Positions 1-14,500 of a stretch of DNA of 64,000 nt are shown one piece after another. Both the position numbers and the translations under genes were made by a program. The notes under the pieces are model-generated. The model saw only the letters and a list, made by a program, of their open reading frames with translations. It was not told where the DNA came from and did not search any database. Source of the DNA: Echinarachnius parma (Eukaryota > Echinodermata > Echinoidea > Clypeasteroida > Echinarachniidae); the NCBI GenBank assembly GCA_037951105.1, contig JBAMJV010008480.1:1-64000 (forward strand), written 5' to 3'. Position 1 is the first letter of the stretch; the number at the start of each line of letters is the position of its first letter.

Positions 1-1607
1 TTTGCATTTTAAACCCACATGCCATATTTTTACATATTTTTATACATATTTTTATACAGAGTTGTCAGTTTTGCAAGTTGTGTGTTGAAGCTATTTGGAA
101 TATTTAGGGCTGTAATAGGCGACACAATTTATGTGAATGAATGAACCATTTTCAGTCTCTTTCCATTTACTCACATGCCATCTGGACATCTTTATTCATT
201 TTATCAGGGATATGGGATTGAATTTATCCTCTCGTTTCAACCAGGAAATGTGTACACAAGTGCCATGTCCTTAACATTTGGTTGCAATGATTAAGTTCCT
301 GAAATCTTCATTCAAGACAGTTGTTGTGGATATTGCATCAAGACCAGTTTGTAATTCAGGAGGAGATATATCTTCTTGCTGATTGATTGCCAAACTTTAC
401 AACTTTTAATTTGAAATGTTATTTCGTTGGATATGGCCAAGCTCCTCTACTTGTATACTTGAATGAATCGTATTTCTTGTTGTTTTGTTTGTTGAAAGTT
501 GTTTGTTTCTTTAAAATGCTGAAGTTGCATTGGAGGCTTTTTGGAGCTATCTTTCTGTCGGCCTTGGCTTTAATGTTGATATAACATGGTTTGTTAGTTC
601 TTTCTCTTTTATATCTTGATCGATCTTAGAAGAAATAAATATGTTTTGATAATGAATTCTTGTTCTCTTTCGGAGGAACCTCTTTATCTGTTGGCCTATA
701 TATGCTTTAATTTGTGTGTTAGTTGAGTCATCTTGCATATCGTGCAATCTTAGAAGAAATTTTTTGTCATGAGTTGTCTCCAATTTCTAATCAAATGTTT
801 GATTTTGTACAATTTTAAAGACAAGATCTTAATGAAAAGAAAAGACATACTCTATTTTGTCATTTAAAAGTCTGCATTCAAGCATTTAATTCTCATTTAA
901 ATGATTTAGTTTGTGAATTTCAACGGGACCTCGTTAAATATCTTTAATGATTTCAGATAAATTTGGTGGGGATTTGTAGAGTGTCGCCGATCATGTTTTT
1001 TCCAATGGATACATCAAAGGAGATCAGTCTGGATTATTTGTTTAAGAGTCGTAGAGAACATTTCTCAAATGTTTGTTTAGATGTCTTTGACGTATGAGTG
1101 ACTGATACTGGATTTTGTATTGATCAAGGATTAAAGTAGCTTGCGCGTAAATTTGAGAGAGTTATCAAGAAACCTAATCCTTCGGCAAGGTGACGACGGC
1201 TAATTGGAGAAAGTTGAAACGCCTTCCTAATCCAGAGCCTGATACATGTGTCGGTGACACATTTCGATTGCGAGCGATTCTTAAATACAAGAATTAAATA
1301 CATTTGATACAAATGTTGTAAAGTGATAAGTTCACAGCACATTTGGTCAAAATGTGTTCATTCCATTCAGAGCTCTGCATGTCTGAGGCAGGCAGAGTTC
1401 AATCTAGTTATGTATATTTGTTCCCCTTCTTGATCTAGAGTGCAACATGTTTAGTAGACAGGCAAAGATTGAACATACATGTAACGAGCATGATTCAACA
1501 TGATGACTTAATATTGAACTGCGCAAGCGCTCCTGGAATCCTGCAAATGACAAATTACATAATCAAGTAGCCCTTGACAGACTGAGTGACTGTACCAACA
1601 ACCCAAG
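1..1607. other. Upstream / 5' flank of the AFAP-like gene
   Basis: AT-rich sequence with no coding exon that I can support. It must hold the promoter and 5' UTR, or the intron after an upstream non-coding exon, but I see no convincing TATA box, initiator or splice acceptor that fixes the transcription start. The bases just before the start codon at 1608 (A at -3, G at +4) fit a good eukaryotic initiation context. Confidence 0.4.
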
Positions 1608-2547
1608 ATGGAGAATTTATTGTGCATGTCCAAGCCGGCAACGGAATATGCTGTCTTCGACATTCTCGACTGCCCTTCATTCAACAATAACTCTGATGGG
1701 GATGTCGAGAGTTCGCACCAGCTATCAAGATCCCCACTGCACACCACTAATTCATCTGCATCATCCATGTCGGTATCTTCATCAACTGTGTCAATGTCAG
1801 CCACACCCGTTTCCACGGTAACCAATGAGGAGATCAAAGAGTTCCTGGAGCAGATGAAGTGGCACATCAACAACAAGCTGGACAGGAGTAGACTGGAGAT
1901 GCTGGAGCTGAAGAAGAAAGTTGATGCTATGGACGCCAAACTGGATACGGTTGTCATAGAGACCGAGAAGTATGGGTCTGCACTACATCCCAAGGAGAAT
2001 GGATCGATAGAGACTGTAGGGAAGTCTTCTCCAGAGGTGAGCAGCAAAGGCGGAAAGGGAGGAGAATCGGGTGATGGAGGAGGAGAAGGAGACAGGAGAG
2101 GAGGAGACAAAGGAGGCGGTGGAGGGGGAATAGTGGGAGGCATCCGGAGAGGCAACAACAGCCTTGCCAAGAGCATCAAGGGTGTCTTCATGAACAGCAA
2201 CAACAACAAACAACAGCAGGACAAACAGCCGTCCTTTGATGAAGAGGATGTCGACAAGCGGAAGATGGTGACCTTTGGTCAAGACGTGGTCGTCCAGGAG
2301 ATCCATCGAGTGTTCAGCAGCAGGAAGAACCTTAAGAAGGTGATGAAGATGCCCTCTTTGGATAACAACAATGCGGTGTTACCGGAAGAGAGTGAGGAAT
2401 TGGAGGGGGACAAGTTTGTTGGAAACGGAGGAGAGATGGTTGGCGTAAATGACATTGAGGAGGAGGAGGTTGAGGTTGGAGAGTACACTGGTGAGACCAT
2501 TGATGACTTCACTGACTCGGATGAGGAGGAGATACAGCAAATGAAAG
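1608..2547 (+). CDS. Exon 1: N-terminal region
   Basis: Encodes residues 1-313 and ends in phase 1 at a consensus donor (aaag|gtaaac). Visible parts: a Ser/Thr-rich segment (~45-70), a predicted coil (~75-110, NEEIKEFLEQMKWHINNK onward, heptad-like with many K/E/L), a glycine-rich stretch (~150-180), a polar Asn/Gln run, and a very acidic end (~265-312). Vertebrate AFAPs also begin with a short helical segment, but I see no clear residue match. It is the largest exon, and the start is the first in-frame ATG of this open frame. A further non-coding exon upstream is possible. Confidence 0.75.
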
Positions 2548-5500
2548 GTAAACACATTTGTATATAATTTCTTATAACAATTTGACTTTTGGGTCATTTT
2601 TGCCCTGACAAAAATTCTGCTAGGATCAGAAGCCAGGCTCCTCATACTGACTCTGAATTTTACTTTTATGTGCAATGACAAAGTCAAACTTTTCTAGTGA
2701 TTCCAACTTGATAGTATTTTTTGCTACCTCTATATTCTTTCTTTTCCAGTAAACATGTAAACGGAAAGGTTTCTAAAGTAAGGAGATGGAAAATGCATTG
2801 CATTGTATGCCTTAGCATGTTCAACTCAAGTATGAATTAGTCAAACCAAGGAGTTACTAGTAACACCAAGGATGTATGAGTTAGCTAACTCATAACTCCT
2901 TGGTAACACTAGTAACTCCTTGGTCAAACGGTGCAAGATATCATCTGTTCATGTGATTAGCATCGAGTTTAAATGATGCATATAACATGTAGAGCTATTT
3001 ATGCAAGTTTTTAGACCCATTCAGGAATGGTCCCCCCCCCCCCCCCCCAAAAAAAAATAAATAAAAAAAATGCTGGGTTATACTGCATGGAAATGTCGTT
3101 TAACAGAATGAAGCTGTCTTTATAAGGTTAAAATATTAATATACTTTAGATAAAAACAATTACTTCCTCTCAAATATTTGATTTAAACTTGCTCTGTTAT
3201 TTAAGTGTTATTACTAGTCACTAATCACAGGATAAAACTGTGGTTATTTTGGTCATAGTTTCAAGCCAAAGGATTTCCCAACATCCTACATCTTGGGAAG
3301 TATTTGTGTTGATACTTTTAAAATATAAATATATATATATATCCATAAAATGTAACTTAATGTAATGTATTATTTGATCTTTGCCCAGATCAGAGTTTTG
3401 GGGTACATAATTGCTCTCTGTATTTAAGAAGGCCTTTTTCTTATAGTATGACAAGTTTCTGTTCCTTGAAGAGTTTTATGCAAAAAGGAGAAGAAGGAAA
3501 AATATGAATGAGAAAAATTGATGGAAGGAATGGTAGAAAGAGAAAAATAAAAAGGAGGAGGAAGAGAAGGAGAAGGTGGAAGAGGAGGAGGAGGAGGAGG
3601 AAGAGGGGAAGGAGTTGGAAGAGGAGAAGAACGAGAAGGTGGGGAAGAAGGAAGAAAAGGAGGAAGAGAGAGAAAAGAGGAGAAAGCGAAGGAGGAAGAA
3701 GAGGAGGAAGAAGAGGAGGAAGAATGGAGGAGGAAGAGAAGGAGAACAGGTGAAGGAGGAGGAGGAAGAGGTGAAGGAGTTGGAAGAGGAGAAGGAAGAG
3801 AAGGTGGAGAAGAAGGAAGAAGAGGAGGAAGAGAGAGAAGAGGAGGAAGAAATGGAGGAGGAAGAGAAGGAGAACATGTGAAGGAGGAGGAGGAGGAAGA
3901 GGTGAAGGAGTTGGAAGAGGAAAAGGAAGAGAAGGTGGGGAAGAAGGAAGAAGAGGAGGAAGAGAGAGAGAGAGAGAAGAGGAGAAAGCGAAGGAGGAAG
4001 AAGAGGAGGAAGAAATGGAGGAGGAAGAGAAGAGAAACAGGTGAAGGAGGAGGTGGAAGAGGAGAAGGAAGAGAAGGTGGGGAAGAAGGAAGAGAGAGAA
4101 GAGGAGAAAGCGAAGTAGGAGGAAGAAGAGGAGGAAGAAATGGAGGAGGAAGAGAAGAGAAACAGGTGAAGGAGGAGGAGGAAGAGGTGAAGGAGTTGGA
4201 AGAGGAGAAGGAAGAGAAGGTGGGGAAGAAGGAAGAGAGAGAAGAGGAGAAAGCGAAGGAGGAAGAAATGGAGGAGGAAGAGAAGGAGAAACAGGTGAAG
4301 GAGTAGGAGGAAGAGGTGAAGGAGTTGGAAGAGGAAAAGGAAGATAATGAGGAACAAGTAGGGAACATTGCAGATAAGAATGTAAGGAAAATAATTTGAA
4401 AAATGTTTGGGGAAGAGAAAGAGAGATAGAGAAAGGGAGAAAGTTTACTGATTTTTTAGAGAGATATTTTAAGGTGACGTGAAATAGGTATATTTGAGGA
4501 AGAAATGCAACTTTTGCGTGAGATTGCAAATAATGAATATAGTTTTGCACTCGGTTATGTATAATTATTAATGTACTTTCTATTTTATATAAAAATGTAC
4601 TATGTCTGTTATATAAAAAATGTACTATGTCTGTTATATAAAAATGTACTAATGATTAATAAAAGAAGCATGTACAGTGTGATTCTGACAACGATCATCT
4701 AATTGTGCCAATCATTTATCAGGTCGTCTAATTCAATCAGGAAATTGATACTTCTGCTCATTAGGCGCAAATCTACCATATCTTCAGCTCGCTGTCAAGG
4801 TGGGATTGATCTGTCTTTCAGAACATTGTTTTAGCTTGCAGAAAACTATTTTATAGCTTTAATTATGTGCTTAAATACTCTATTAAAACAAACATTCACA
4901 AGCATACACACGCATTTACACATGTACGTACAGAAAGACTACTTTCAAACAAAATAATTGTATTGAATGAATATATACTGTACATTGAATTGACTGATTT
5001 CTTTTTAACCGTGTGGCGGTGTGTGTGTGTGTGTGTGTGTGTGTTCGTGTGTGTCCATGTGTGTGTTTGAGTATGAGTTTGTATGTGTGTATACATGTAT
5101 GTGCTCTGAGTGTAGGTCACATTGTTTTAACCCATTTACTTCGCATTTAAATAGAATGCCGAATGGCCATATATACGAGATACTTTTATGGACCGGGCGA
5201 GATGCCACATTGGGCACGCACAAAAAAAAAGATTGATATCTGTCTGACCATGGCGTTGTATTCCTTTTCAGCCACATTCTTTTCTCCTATATGCATACCA
5301 CTATTTATCATTTTTGTATCAGTACCATACCATCGATGTAGAAAAACTGAGAAAGCCGGAGTGGCGGAACTTTTCAGCTCCATTTTCTTGTACTATGCAT
5401 ATTATTACTAGTGATGTATTAAATACTTATTTATTTTCTCTTTATTTTCCAATTTGTCATATTTGTTACAGCACCAACTCACAGTCCTATTGGTGTAGAA

Positions 5501-8500
5501 GAACGAGAAAGCAGGAAATGGCGGACTTTTTTTCAGCCCCATTTTCTTCTACTACGCACGTTTTCCAGTTAATTATTTATTTTCTCTTTATTTTCCAATT
5601 TGTCCTATTTGTTTCAGCACCAACTCACAGTCCTATTGGTGTAGAAGAACTGAGAAAGCAGGAAATGGCGGACTTTTCAGCCCCATTTTCTTCTACTACG
5701 CACGTTTTCCAGTTAATTATTTATGTTCTCTTTATTTTCCAATTTGTCATATTTGTTTCAGCACCAACTCACAGTCCTATTGGTGTAGAAGAACTGAGAA
5801 AGCAGGAAATGGCGGACTTTTTTTCAGCCCCATTTTCTTCTACTACGCATGTTTTCCAGTTAATTATTTATGTTCTCTTTATTTTCCAATTTGTCCTATT
5901 TTGTTTCAGCACCAACTCACAGTCCTATTGGTGTAGAAGAACTGAGAAAGCAGGAAATGGTGGACTTTTTTTCAGCCCCATTTTCTTCTACTACGCACGT
6001 TTTCCAGTTAATTATTTATGTTCTCTTTATTTTCCAATTTGTCATATTTGTTTCAGTACCAACTATCGATGTGGAAGAACTGAGAAAGCAGGAATGGCAG
6101 AACTTTTCAGCTCCAATTTCTTGTACTATGCATATTACCAGTGATGTAATACTTATTTAAAATGTTCTCTTTATTTTCCAATTTGTCATATTTGTTTCAG
6201 TACTGATAAAGCCGGAGTGGCTAAACTTTTCAGCTCCATTTTCTTGTACTATGCATATTATTACCAGTGATGTAAAATACTGATTTATTTTCTCTTTATT
6301 TTCCAATTTGTCATATTTGTTTCAGCACCAACTCACAGTCCTATTGGTGTAGAAGAACTGAGAAAGCAGGAAATGGCGGACTTTGCAGCCCCATTTTCTT
6401 CTACTACGCACGTTTTCCAGTTAATTATTTATGTTCTCTTTATTTTCCAATTTGTCATATTTGTTTCAGTACCAACTATCAATGTAGAAAAACTGAGAAA
6501 GCCGGAGTGGCGGAACTTTTCAGCTCCATTTTCTTGTACTATGCATATTATTACCAGTGATGTATTAAATACTTATTTATGTTCTCTTTATTTTCCAATT
6601 TGTCATATTTGTTTCAGCACCAACTCACAGTCCTATTGGTGTAGAAGAACTGAGAAAGCAGGAAATGGTGGAACTTTTCAGCCCCATTTTCTTCTATTAC
6701 GCACGTTTTCCAGTTAATTATTTATTTTCTCTTTATTTTCCAATTTGTCATATTTGTTTCAGCACCAACTCACAGTCCTATTGGTGTAGAAGAACTGAGA
6801 AAGCAGGAATGGCAGAACTTATCAACTCCATTTTCTTGTACTATATGCATATTACCAGTGATGTAATACTTATTTATTTTCTCTTTATTTTCCAATTTGT
6901 CATATTTGATTCAGTACCAACTCACAGTCCTATTGGTGTAGAAGAACGAGAAAGCAGGAAATGGCGGACTTTTTTTCAGCCCCATTTTCTTCTACTACGC
7001 ACGTTTTCCAGTTAATTATTTATGTTCTCTTTATTTTCCAATTTGTCCTATTTGTTTCAGTACCAACTATCGATGTGGAAGAACTGAGAAAGCAGGAATG
7101 GCGGAACTTTTCAGCTCCATTTTCTTGTACTATGCATATTACCAGTGATGTAATACTTAATTATTTTTGCTTTATTTTCCAATTTGTCATATTTGTTTCA
7201 GCACCAACTCACAGTCCTATTGGTGTAGAAGAACTGAGAAAGCAGGAAATGGCGGAACTTTTCAGCCCCATTTTCTTCTACTACGCACGTTTTCCAGTTA
7301 ATTATGTATTTTCTCTTTATTTTCCAATTTGTCCTATTTGTTTCAGCACCAACTCACAGTCCTATTGGTGTAGAAGAACTGAGAAAGCAGGAAATGGCGG
7401 ACTTTTTTTCAGCCCCATTTTCTTCTACTACGCACGTTTTCCAGTTAATTATTTATGTTCTCTTTATTTTCCAATTTGTCCTATTTGTTTCAGTACCAAC
7501 TATCGATGTGGAAGAACTGAGAAAGCAGGAATGGCGGAACTTTTCAGCTCCATTTTCTTGTACTATGCATATTACCAGTGATGTAATACTTAATTATTTT
7601 TGCTTTATTTTCCAATTTGTCATATTTGTTTCAGCACCAACTCACAGTCCTATTGGTGTAGAAGAACTGAGAAAGCAGGAAATGGCGGAACTTTTCAGCC
7701 CCATTTTCTTCTACTACGCACGTTTTCCAGTTAATTATGTATTTTCTCTTTATTTTCCAATTTGTCCTATTTGTTTCAGCACCAACTCACAGTCCTATTG
7801 GTGTAGAAGAACTGAGAAAGCAGGAAATGGCGGACTTTTTTTCAGCCCCATTTTCTTCTACTACGCACGTTTTCCAGTTAATTATTTATGTTCTCTTTAT
7901 TTTCCAATTTGTCATATTTGTTTCAGCACCAACTCACAGTCCTATTGGTGTAGAAGAACTGAGAAAGCAGGAAATGGTGGAACTTTTCAGCCCAATTTTC
8001 TTCTACTACGCACTTTTTCCAGTTCATTATTTATTTTCTCTTTATTTTCCAATTTGTCATATTTGTTTCAGTACCAACTATCAATGTGGAAGAACTTAGG
8101 AAGCAGGCATGGAGGAACAGCAAAGCACCAGAGGTAAATTAAATAGTTATGTTACATGGCTTATATAGTCAAATACAAGTCACTGATTGGCTAAACACAG
8201 TCATGTGATTTATGTTATATGGCTTATAGTCAAATACAAGTCACTGATTGGCTAAACACAGTCATGTGATTTCAATTTAATTCAGTATGTTCCACAGAAG
8301 ATTGGAATGTCAAATACAAGTCACTGATTGGCTAAACACAGTCATGTGATTTATGTTATATGGCTTATAGTCAAATACAAGTCACTGATTGGCTAAACAC
8401 AGTCATGTGATTTCAATTTAATTCAGTATGTTCCACAGAAGATTGGAATGTCAAATACAAGTCACTGATTGGCTAAACACAGTCACGTGATTTCAATTTA

Positions 8501-11500
8501 ATTCAGTATGCACCATGGAGGCTCGGAATGTCACACCCCTCAGAGCCGCGATATTATCGATACAGGAGAATTTTTGTTTAGACCTACATTATATGGCAAA
8601 AAATTATAACGATGCTCTCGATTGCAGATGTTATGTTCCATGCTAGAAATAATGTTTGTATTAGAATATGGGCGTACACGTGCGACGTTAACAATTAATA
8701 ATCTTATCCAAAGAGAGAATCTTTTATGACATCCCAATTACTTGTCTACTTATTACTTCGAAAAGACACAATTTCTAATCGAGCTCTCAGTGGCTAAATG
8801 TGTTAAGATTTGTTATTTTGGTTCATCAAGTAAGTCATAATAACATAACAGATGTCAACTTTGTTGTTGGGAACGTCACGGCATGTTCCCTTGATGTCTG
8901 GAATGATATTGAGGGAGAAACATTCTGTGATATTCCTCTACCACCAGTTAATATCTGTATAATAATGTAAAATAAATCATTATATATGTATTTAATCATA
9001 ATTATGATTATTTCATAACTTGGATTATGTTTTTGTTATGAATATATCTATATAGGTATGAAAATGTATCAAGCTTCAAGCATATTATTGTCAGACATTT
9101 ACATGTTTATATGTATGATTAGAACTAAATCAGTACAGTCTTCATTACATATTAAATAAACAAGCATATTATATAGCTCATGTACAAAACACTGACAGTT
9201 GTCTATTAATGCTAAGCTATTAAACAATTTCTTGCTTGTTGAAATGCTTTATGAGATGATACAGTTAAAAGATGTCATAATAATGCTCTAAATTACCTAT
9301 TCAGGATTACATACGAAACATATGAGGCGCCGTTTGACAATTTATTATTTACAAATATTATTTGTTATATAACCATTATTTAACATATAATAACTATTAT
9401 TTACATATTATCATATAATGTAAGTAAATGTATCAATTTATTTGTAAATAATTTGTATACAATTTTAATTGTTTATATATAATTATAATTATTACTCCAT
9501 TATTTATAAATAATTACAAGTCATACTATATTATTTATAAATAATTGCAATCAGCAATTGCATTATTTATATATTATTTACCTTATTTATAAACAAACTA
9601 TAAAACTCATCTTTATTATTTACATATAAAGACAAAACACATTAATATTATTTATATATAAATGTTATTATTTATAAATAATTATATTTCACATATCATT
9701 ATTTATAAATAATTGCAAATCGATACTTCATTATTTATAAATAATTCCAAGTCATAGCTATTATTTATAAATAATTACAATTCGAAACTTCATTATTTAT
9801 AAAGAATTCCATTCTCATTTTCATAATTTATAAATAATGATTCTGGTTTAGTGCGAACCCATTATATATTAAATAATGAACACACGCCACAATTATATGT
9901 ATATAAAGAAAACACGTGAAGACCCAATTCACTTATTTATAAATAATTTAAATGCGTGTTCTCGAGTTTTCTTTATATACATGTACTGGTGACGCGTGTT
10001 CATTTAGGCATATTCCAGCTTTTGTTCCGGTTTAAATGTTAAGAATTGAGAAACCTATGAGCTTAACATTCTCAGTACCAAATTGATATTTCGAAGCGTG
10101 TTTTCATGAATTGAAGCGAGCGCCCGTCGCCCGGTGGCAGAAAGAGTTACACTGTCCTAGGTACTCACAATTGTGTCTGGTGCCGGTGAGGCGAAGCCAT
10201 AGAGCTCTGTATACAGCTCTATGTGTGAAGCACACAAAGATCTGCGTGACAATTCGTAGTCACAACTCAATCTACTTTCAATCTGTAATTGCATGCAATA
10301 TCGAGATGAATAAATAAATCAAACTAACGAATTAGGGAAAGATTAAGGATTATCTGGTGTGATCAAGACAGATTAATCTGATAAAATTCCGATCTGTGCC
10401 ACATTTTATAGTTCTAGCTTCTCTTGCATCCCTTCTCAACATTTGTTTGTGTTCGTTGCTTGATGTTTTAGTGGCTTTGAATTATAATATTTTATTACTT
10501 ACAAGTGAAGGTATATTACTCTTATTAATAATTCTATGCTTGCTAAACGCAAGTTTGCGAAAGTCTGTTGCTGCGCAACCCAGCCGTTGTCTTTATCATC
10601 ACCTCTACCGCCATGTTGATGATGACGATTTTCATCGTCGTCGTCGTCATCGTCATCATTGTCGTAATCAGCATACCAGTGGCGTACCCAGGATTTTTCA
10701 AGCGGACGGGGGGGGGGGGGGGAATTTTGTCGTCCAGAAGTACCTCAGACTATTCTTTTAAAAATCTTCCCCCCCTCCCCCCTCCAAAAAAAAAAATGGG
10801 CGGATATACCCCCTGGAAACAAATTCTTACCGACACCCACTGCCTAGAAATATCTTCACTGTCACCGCTCCTTCCAAAATTCTTCACCGACCTCCCCCCT
10901 TCACCGACACCCCCTTGACGATTAACATCATCGTCGTCGTCGTGGTCATCGTCACCCCACCACCCCCCCCCCCTTTTTGGCGGCTACCCCTTCGAAAAAT
11001 TCTTGCCGACACCCACCCCCTCGAAAAATCTTCACTGTCACCCCCCCCCTCCTTCACCAACACCCCCCTAAAAAAAATCCTCACTGACACCCCCCTCCCC
11101 ATCCTCGAAAAATCTTCACCGACCCCCCTAGCTTATATCGACACCCCCCTCAAAAAAAATCCTCACTGACACCCCACCCTCCCCCCCCCCCCCCCCCGAC
11201 GATTAACATCATTGTGGTGGTCGTGGTCGTGGTCATCGTCATCATCAGCACATCAGTGGATTTTTCAAGGGACCGGGGGTATTTCGTCGTCCAGAAGTCT
11301 CTCGGACTCTGCTTTGAAAAATCTCGCCCCCCCCCTTCCAGAAAAATTATCGGATACCCCCTCAAAAATTCTTACCGACACCCACCCCCTCGAAAGATCT
11401 TCACTATCACCCCTCCCACCTACCCACTTCACCAACACCCCGTAAAAAAAAATCCTCACTGACACCCCCCTCCCCGTCCTCAAAAATCTTCACCGACCTC

Positions 11501-14500
11501 CCCCCCCCCCTCATACCGACACCCCCCTAAAAAAATCCTCACTGACACCCAACTCCCCCACCCCCCCCCCCCCCCCCGCGTCCGCTTGTGAAATCCTGAG
11601 TATGCCACTAGTATGACAACGACGACGATGACGCTAATTGTCAGGGGGGAGGATTTTTTAAAGAGGGTGTCGGTGTAGGGTGATTATCAGCGAGGATGTT
11701 TTTAGGGGGTAAAGGGGGGAGGTCAATGAATAATTTTAGAGGGAGGGTGACAGTGAAGATTTTTTGAGGTGGGTGTCGGTAAGAATTTCACGAGGGGGGT
11801 ATCCGCCAATTTTTTTTTTGAAGGGGGGGGGGTGAAGATTTTTCAAAGCAGCTACAGTCCGAGGTACTTCTGGACGCCGAAATACCCCCCCCCCCCCCCG
11901 TCCGCTTGGCTTGGTACGCCACTGGTATGCGTGTCGATGATGTCGATGACCATGACGATGACGACGAGGTTAATTTTCGGGGCGGGGGGGGGGAGGTGTC
12001 AGTGAGGATTTTTGTTAGGGGGGGTGTCGGTGAAGGGGGATGGTCTATGAAGAGTTTCCAAGGAAGGAGTGTCGGTAAGAATTTGTTGAGGGGTATCCGA
12101 TAATCATTTGGAAGGGGAGCTAGGGGGCCGAAGAGAGACGATGAAATACCCCCGTCCCCTCGAAAAATCCTCGGGATGCCACTGATATGCTGATGATGAC
12201 GATGACCACGACCAGGACCACCACAATGATGTTAATCGTCGGGGGGGGGGAGGGGGGTGTCTGAGGATTTTTTGTAGGGGGGTGTCGGTGAAGGGGGTAG
12301 GTCGCTGAAGGAGGGAGGGGTGACAGTGAAGATTTTTCGAGGGGGTGGGTGTCGGTAAGATTTTTTCGAAGGGGTATACGCCAATTATTTTTGAAGGGGG
12401 GTGACCACGATGACGACGACGACGACGACGATGATGTTAATCATCAAGGGGGAGTGTCCGCGAGGATTTTTTAAAGGGGGTAGCGGTGAAGGGAGGAGGT
12501 CGGTGAAGAATTTCCGAGGGAGAGGTTACAGTGGGCAGTGGGGGGGGGGGGAGATGTCAAGAAGGATTTGGGGGTGTCGGTGAAGGGGAGTGTCGGTGAT
12601 CGGGAGAGGTCGGTGAAGAATTTTGGAAGGAGCGGTGACAGTGAAGATATTTCTAGGCGGTGGGTGTCGGTAAGAATTTTTCGAAGGGGTATCCGCCAAT
12701 TTTTTTTAAGGGGAGCGGGGGGTGGGGTGACCATGATGACCACAGCGATGACGACGATGATGTTAATCGTCAAGCGGGAGTGTCAGCGATAATTTTTTTA
12801 GCGGGGTGTCGGTGAAGGGGGGAGGTCGGTGAAGAATTTTGGAAGGAGCGGTGACAGTGAAGATATTTCTAGGCAGTGGGTGTCGGTAAGAATTTGTTTC
12901 CAGGGGGTATATCCTCCCATTTTTTTTTTTGGAGGGGGAGGGGGGGGGGGGGAAGATTTTTAAAAGAATAGTCTGAGGTACTTCTGGACGACAAAATCCC
13001 CCCCCCCCCTGTCCGCTTGAAAAATCCTGGGTACGCCACTGTTATGCTGATTACGACGATGATGACGATGATGATGACGATGATGACGACGACGATGAAA
13101 ATCGTCATCATCAACATGGCGGTAGAGGTGATGATAAAGACAACGGCTGGGTTGCGCAGCAACAGACATTCGCAAACTTGCGTTTAGCAAGCATAGATCG
13201 AATTATTAATAAGAGTAATATACCTTCACTTGTAAACTAAGTAATGAAATATTATAATTCAAAGCCACTAAAACATCAAGCAACGAACACAAACAAATGT
13301 TGAGAAGGGATGCAAGAGAAGCTAGAACTATAAAATGTGGCACAGATCGGAATTTTATCAGATTAATCTGTCTTGATCACACCAGATAATCCTTAATCTT
13401 TCCCTAATTCGTTAGTTTGATTTATTTATTCATCTCGATATTGCATGCAATTACAGATTGAAAGTAGATTGAGTTGTGACTACGAATTGTTACGCAGATC
13501 TTTGTGTGCTTCACACATAGAGCTGTATACAGAGCTCTATGGCTTCGCCTCACCGGCACCAGACACAATTGTGAGTACGTGGGACAGTGTAACTCTTTCT
13601 GCCACCGGGCGACGGGCGCTCGCTTCAATTCATGAAAACACGCTTCGAAATATCAATTTAGAGGTATCTATAATGCTTATTGAACTCTCATGGTGGTACT
13701 GAGAATGTTAAGTTCATAAGTTTCTCAATTCTTAACATTTAAACCGGAACAAAAGCTGGAATATGCCTAAATGAAAACGCGTCACCAGTATATGTATATA
13801 AAGAAAACTCGAGAACACGCATTTCAATTATTTATAAATAAGTGAATTGGGTCTTCACGTGTTTTCTTTATATACATATAATTGTGACGTGTTTTCATTA
13901 TTTAATATATAATGGGTTCGCACTAAACCAGAATCATTATTTATAAATTATAAAAATGAGAATGGAATTCTTTATAAATAACGAAATTTCGAATTGTAAT
14001 TATTTATAAATAATAGCTATGACTTGGAATTATTTATAAATAATGAAGTATCGAATTGCAATTATTTATAAATAATGATATATGAAATATAATTATTTAT
14101 AAATAATAGCATTTATATATAAATAATATTAATGTATTTTGTCTTTATATGTAAATAATAAAGATGAGTTTTATAATTTGTTTATAAATAATGTAAATAA
14201 TATATAAATAATGCAATTGCTGATTGCAATTATTTATAAATAATATAGTATGACTTGTAATTATTTATAAATAATGGAGTAATAATTATAATTATATATA
14301 AATAATTAAAATTGTATACAAATTATTTACAAATAAATTGATACATTTACTTACATTATATGATAATAATAGTTATTATATGTTAAATAATGGTTATATA
14401 ACATATAATATGTGTAAATAATAAATTGACAAACGGCGCCTCATAGAAACATTCTACATTTTGGGTGAAACATATATGAGAAGTAATTTGTTTGAACTGT

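Noticed and set aside
3424-4550. Open frames of 290-370 codons on the - strand and Glu/Arg frames on the + strand
   Set aside because: They lie in the polypurine minisatellite; all frames are open because stop codons need T on the purine strand. No start context, domain or splice support.
5315-8137. Long + strand frames of 206-277 codons across the exon 2 array
   Set aside because: They read through pyrimidine tracts and acceptors with a 48-residue period. This is the result of a repeat length divisible by three, not an unspliced gene.
9480-9960. Regularly spaced identical 16-base words resembling a CRISPR array
   Set aside because: The words are AT palindromes in a eukaryotic transposon arm, spacers are partly alike, and there are no cas genes.
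10111-13702. Several 60-120 codon frames in the foldback element, including matching ones at 10.1 and 13.4 kb
   Set aside because: They are mirror copies in the two arms or C/G-rich minisatellite frames; no domain is recognisable.
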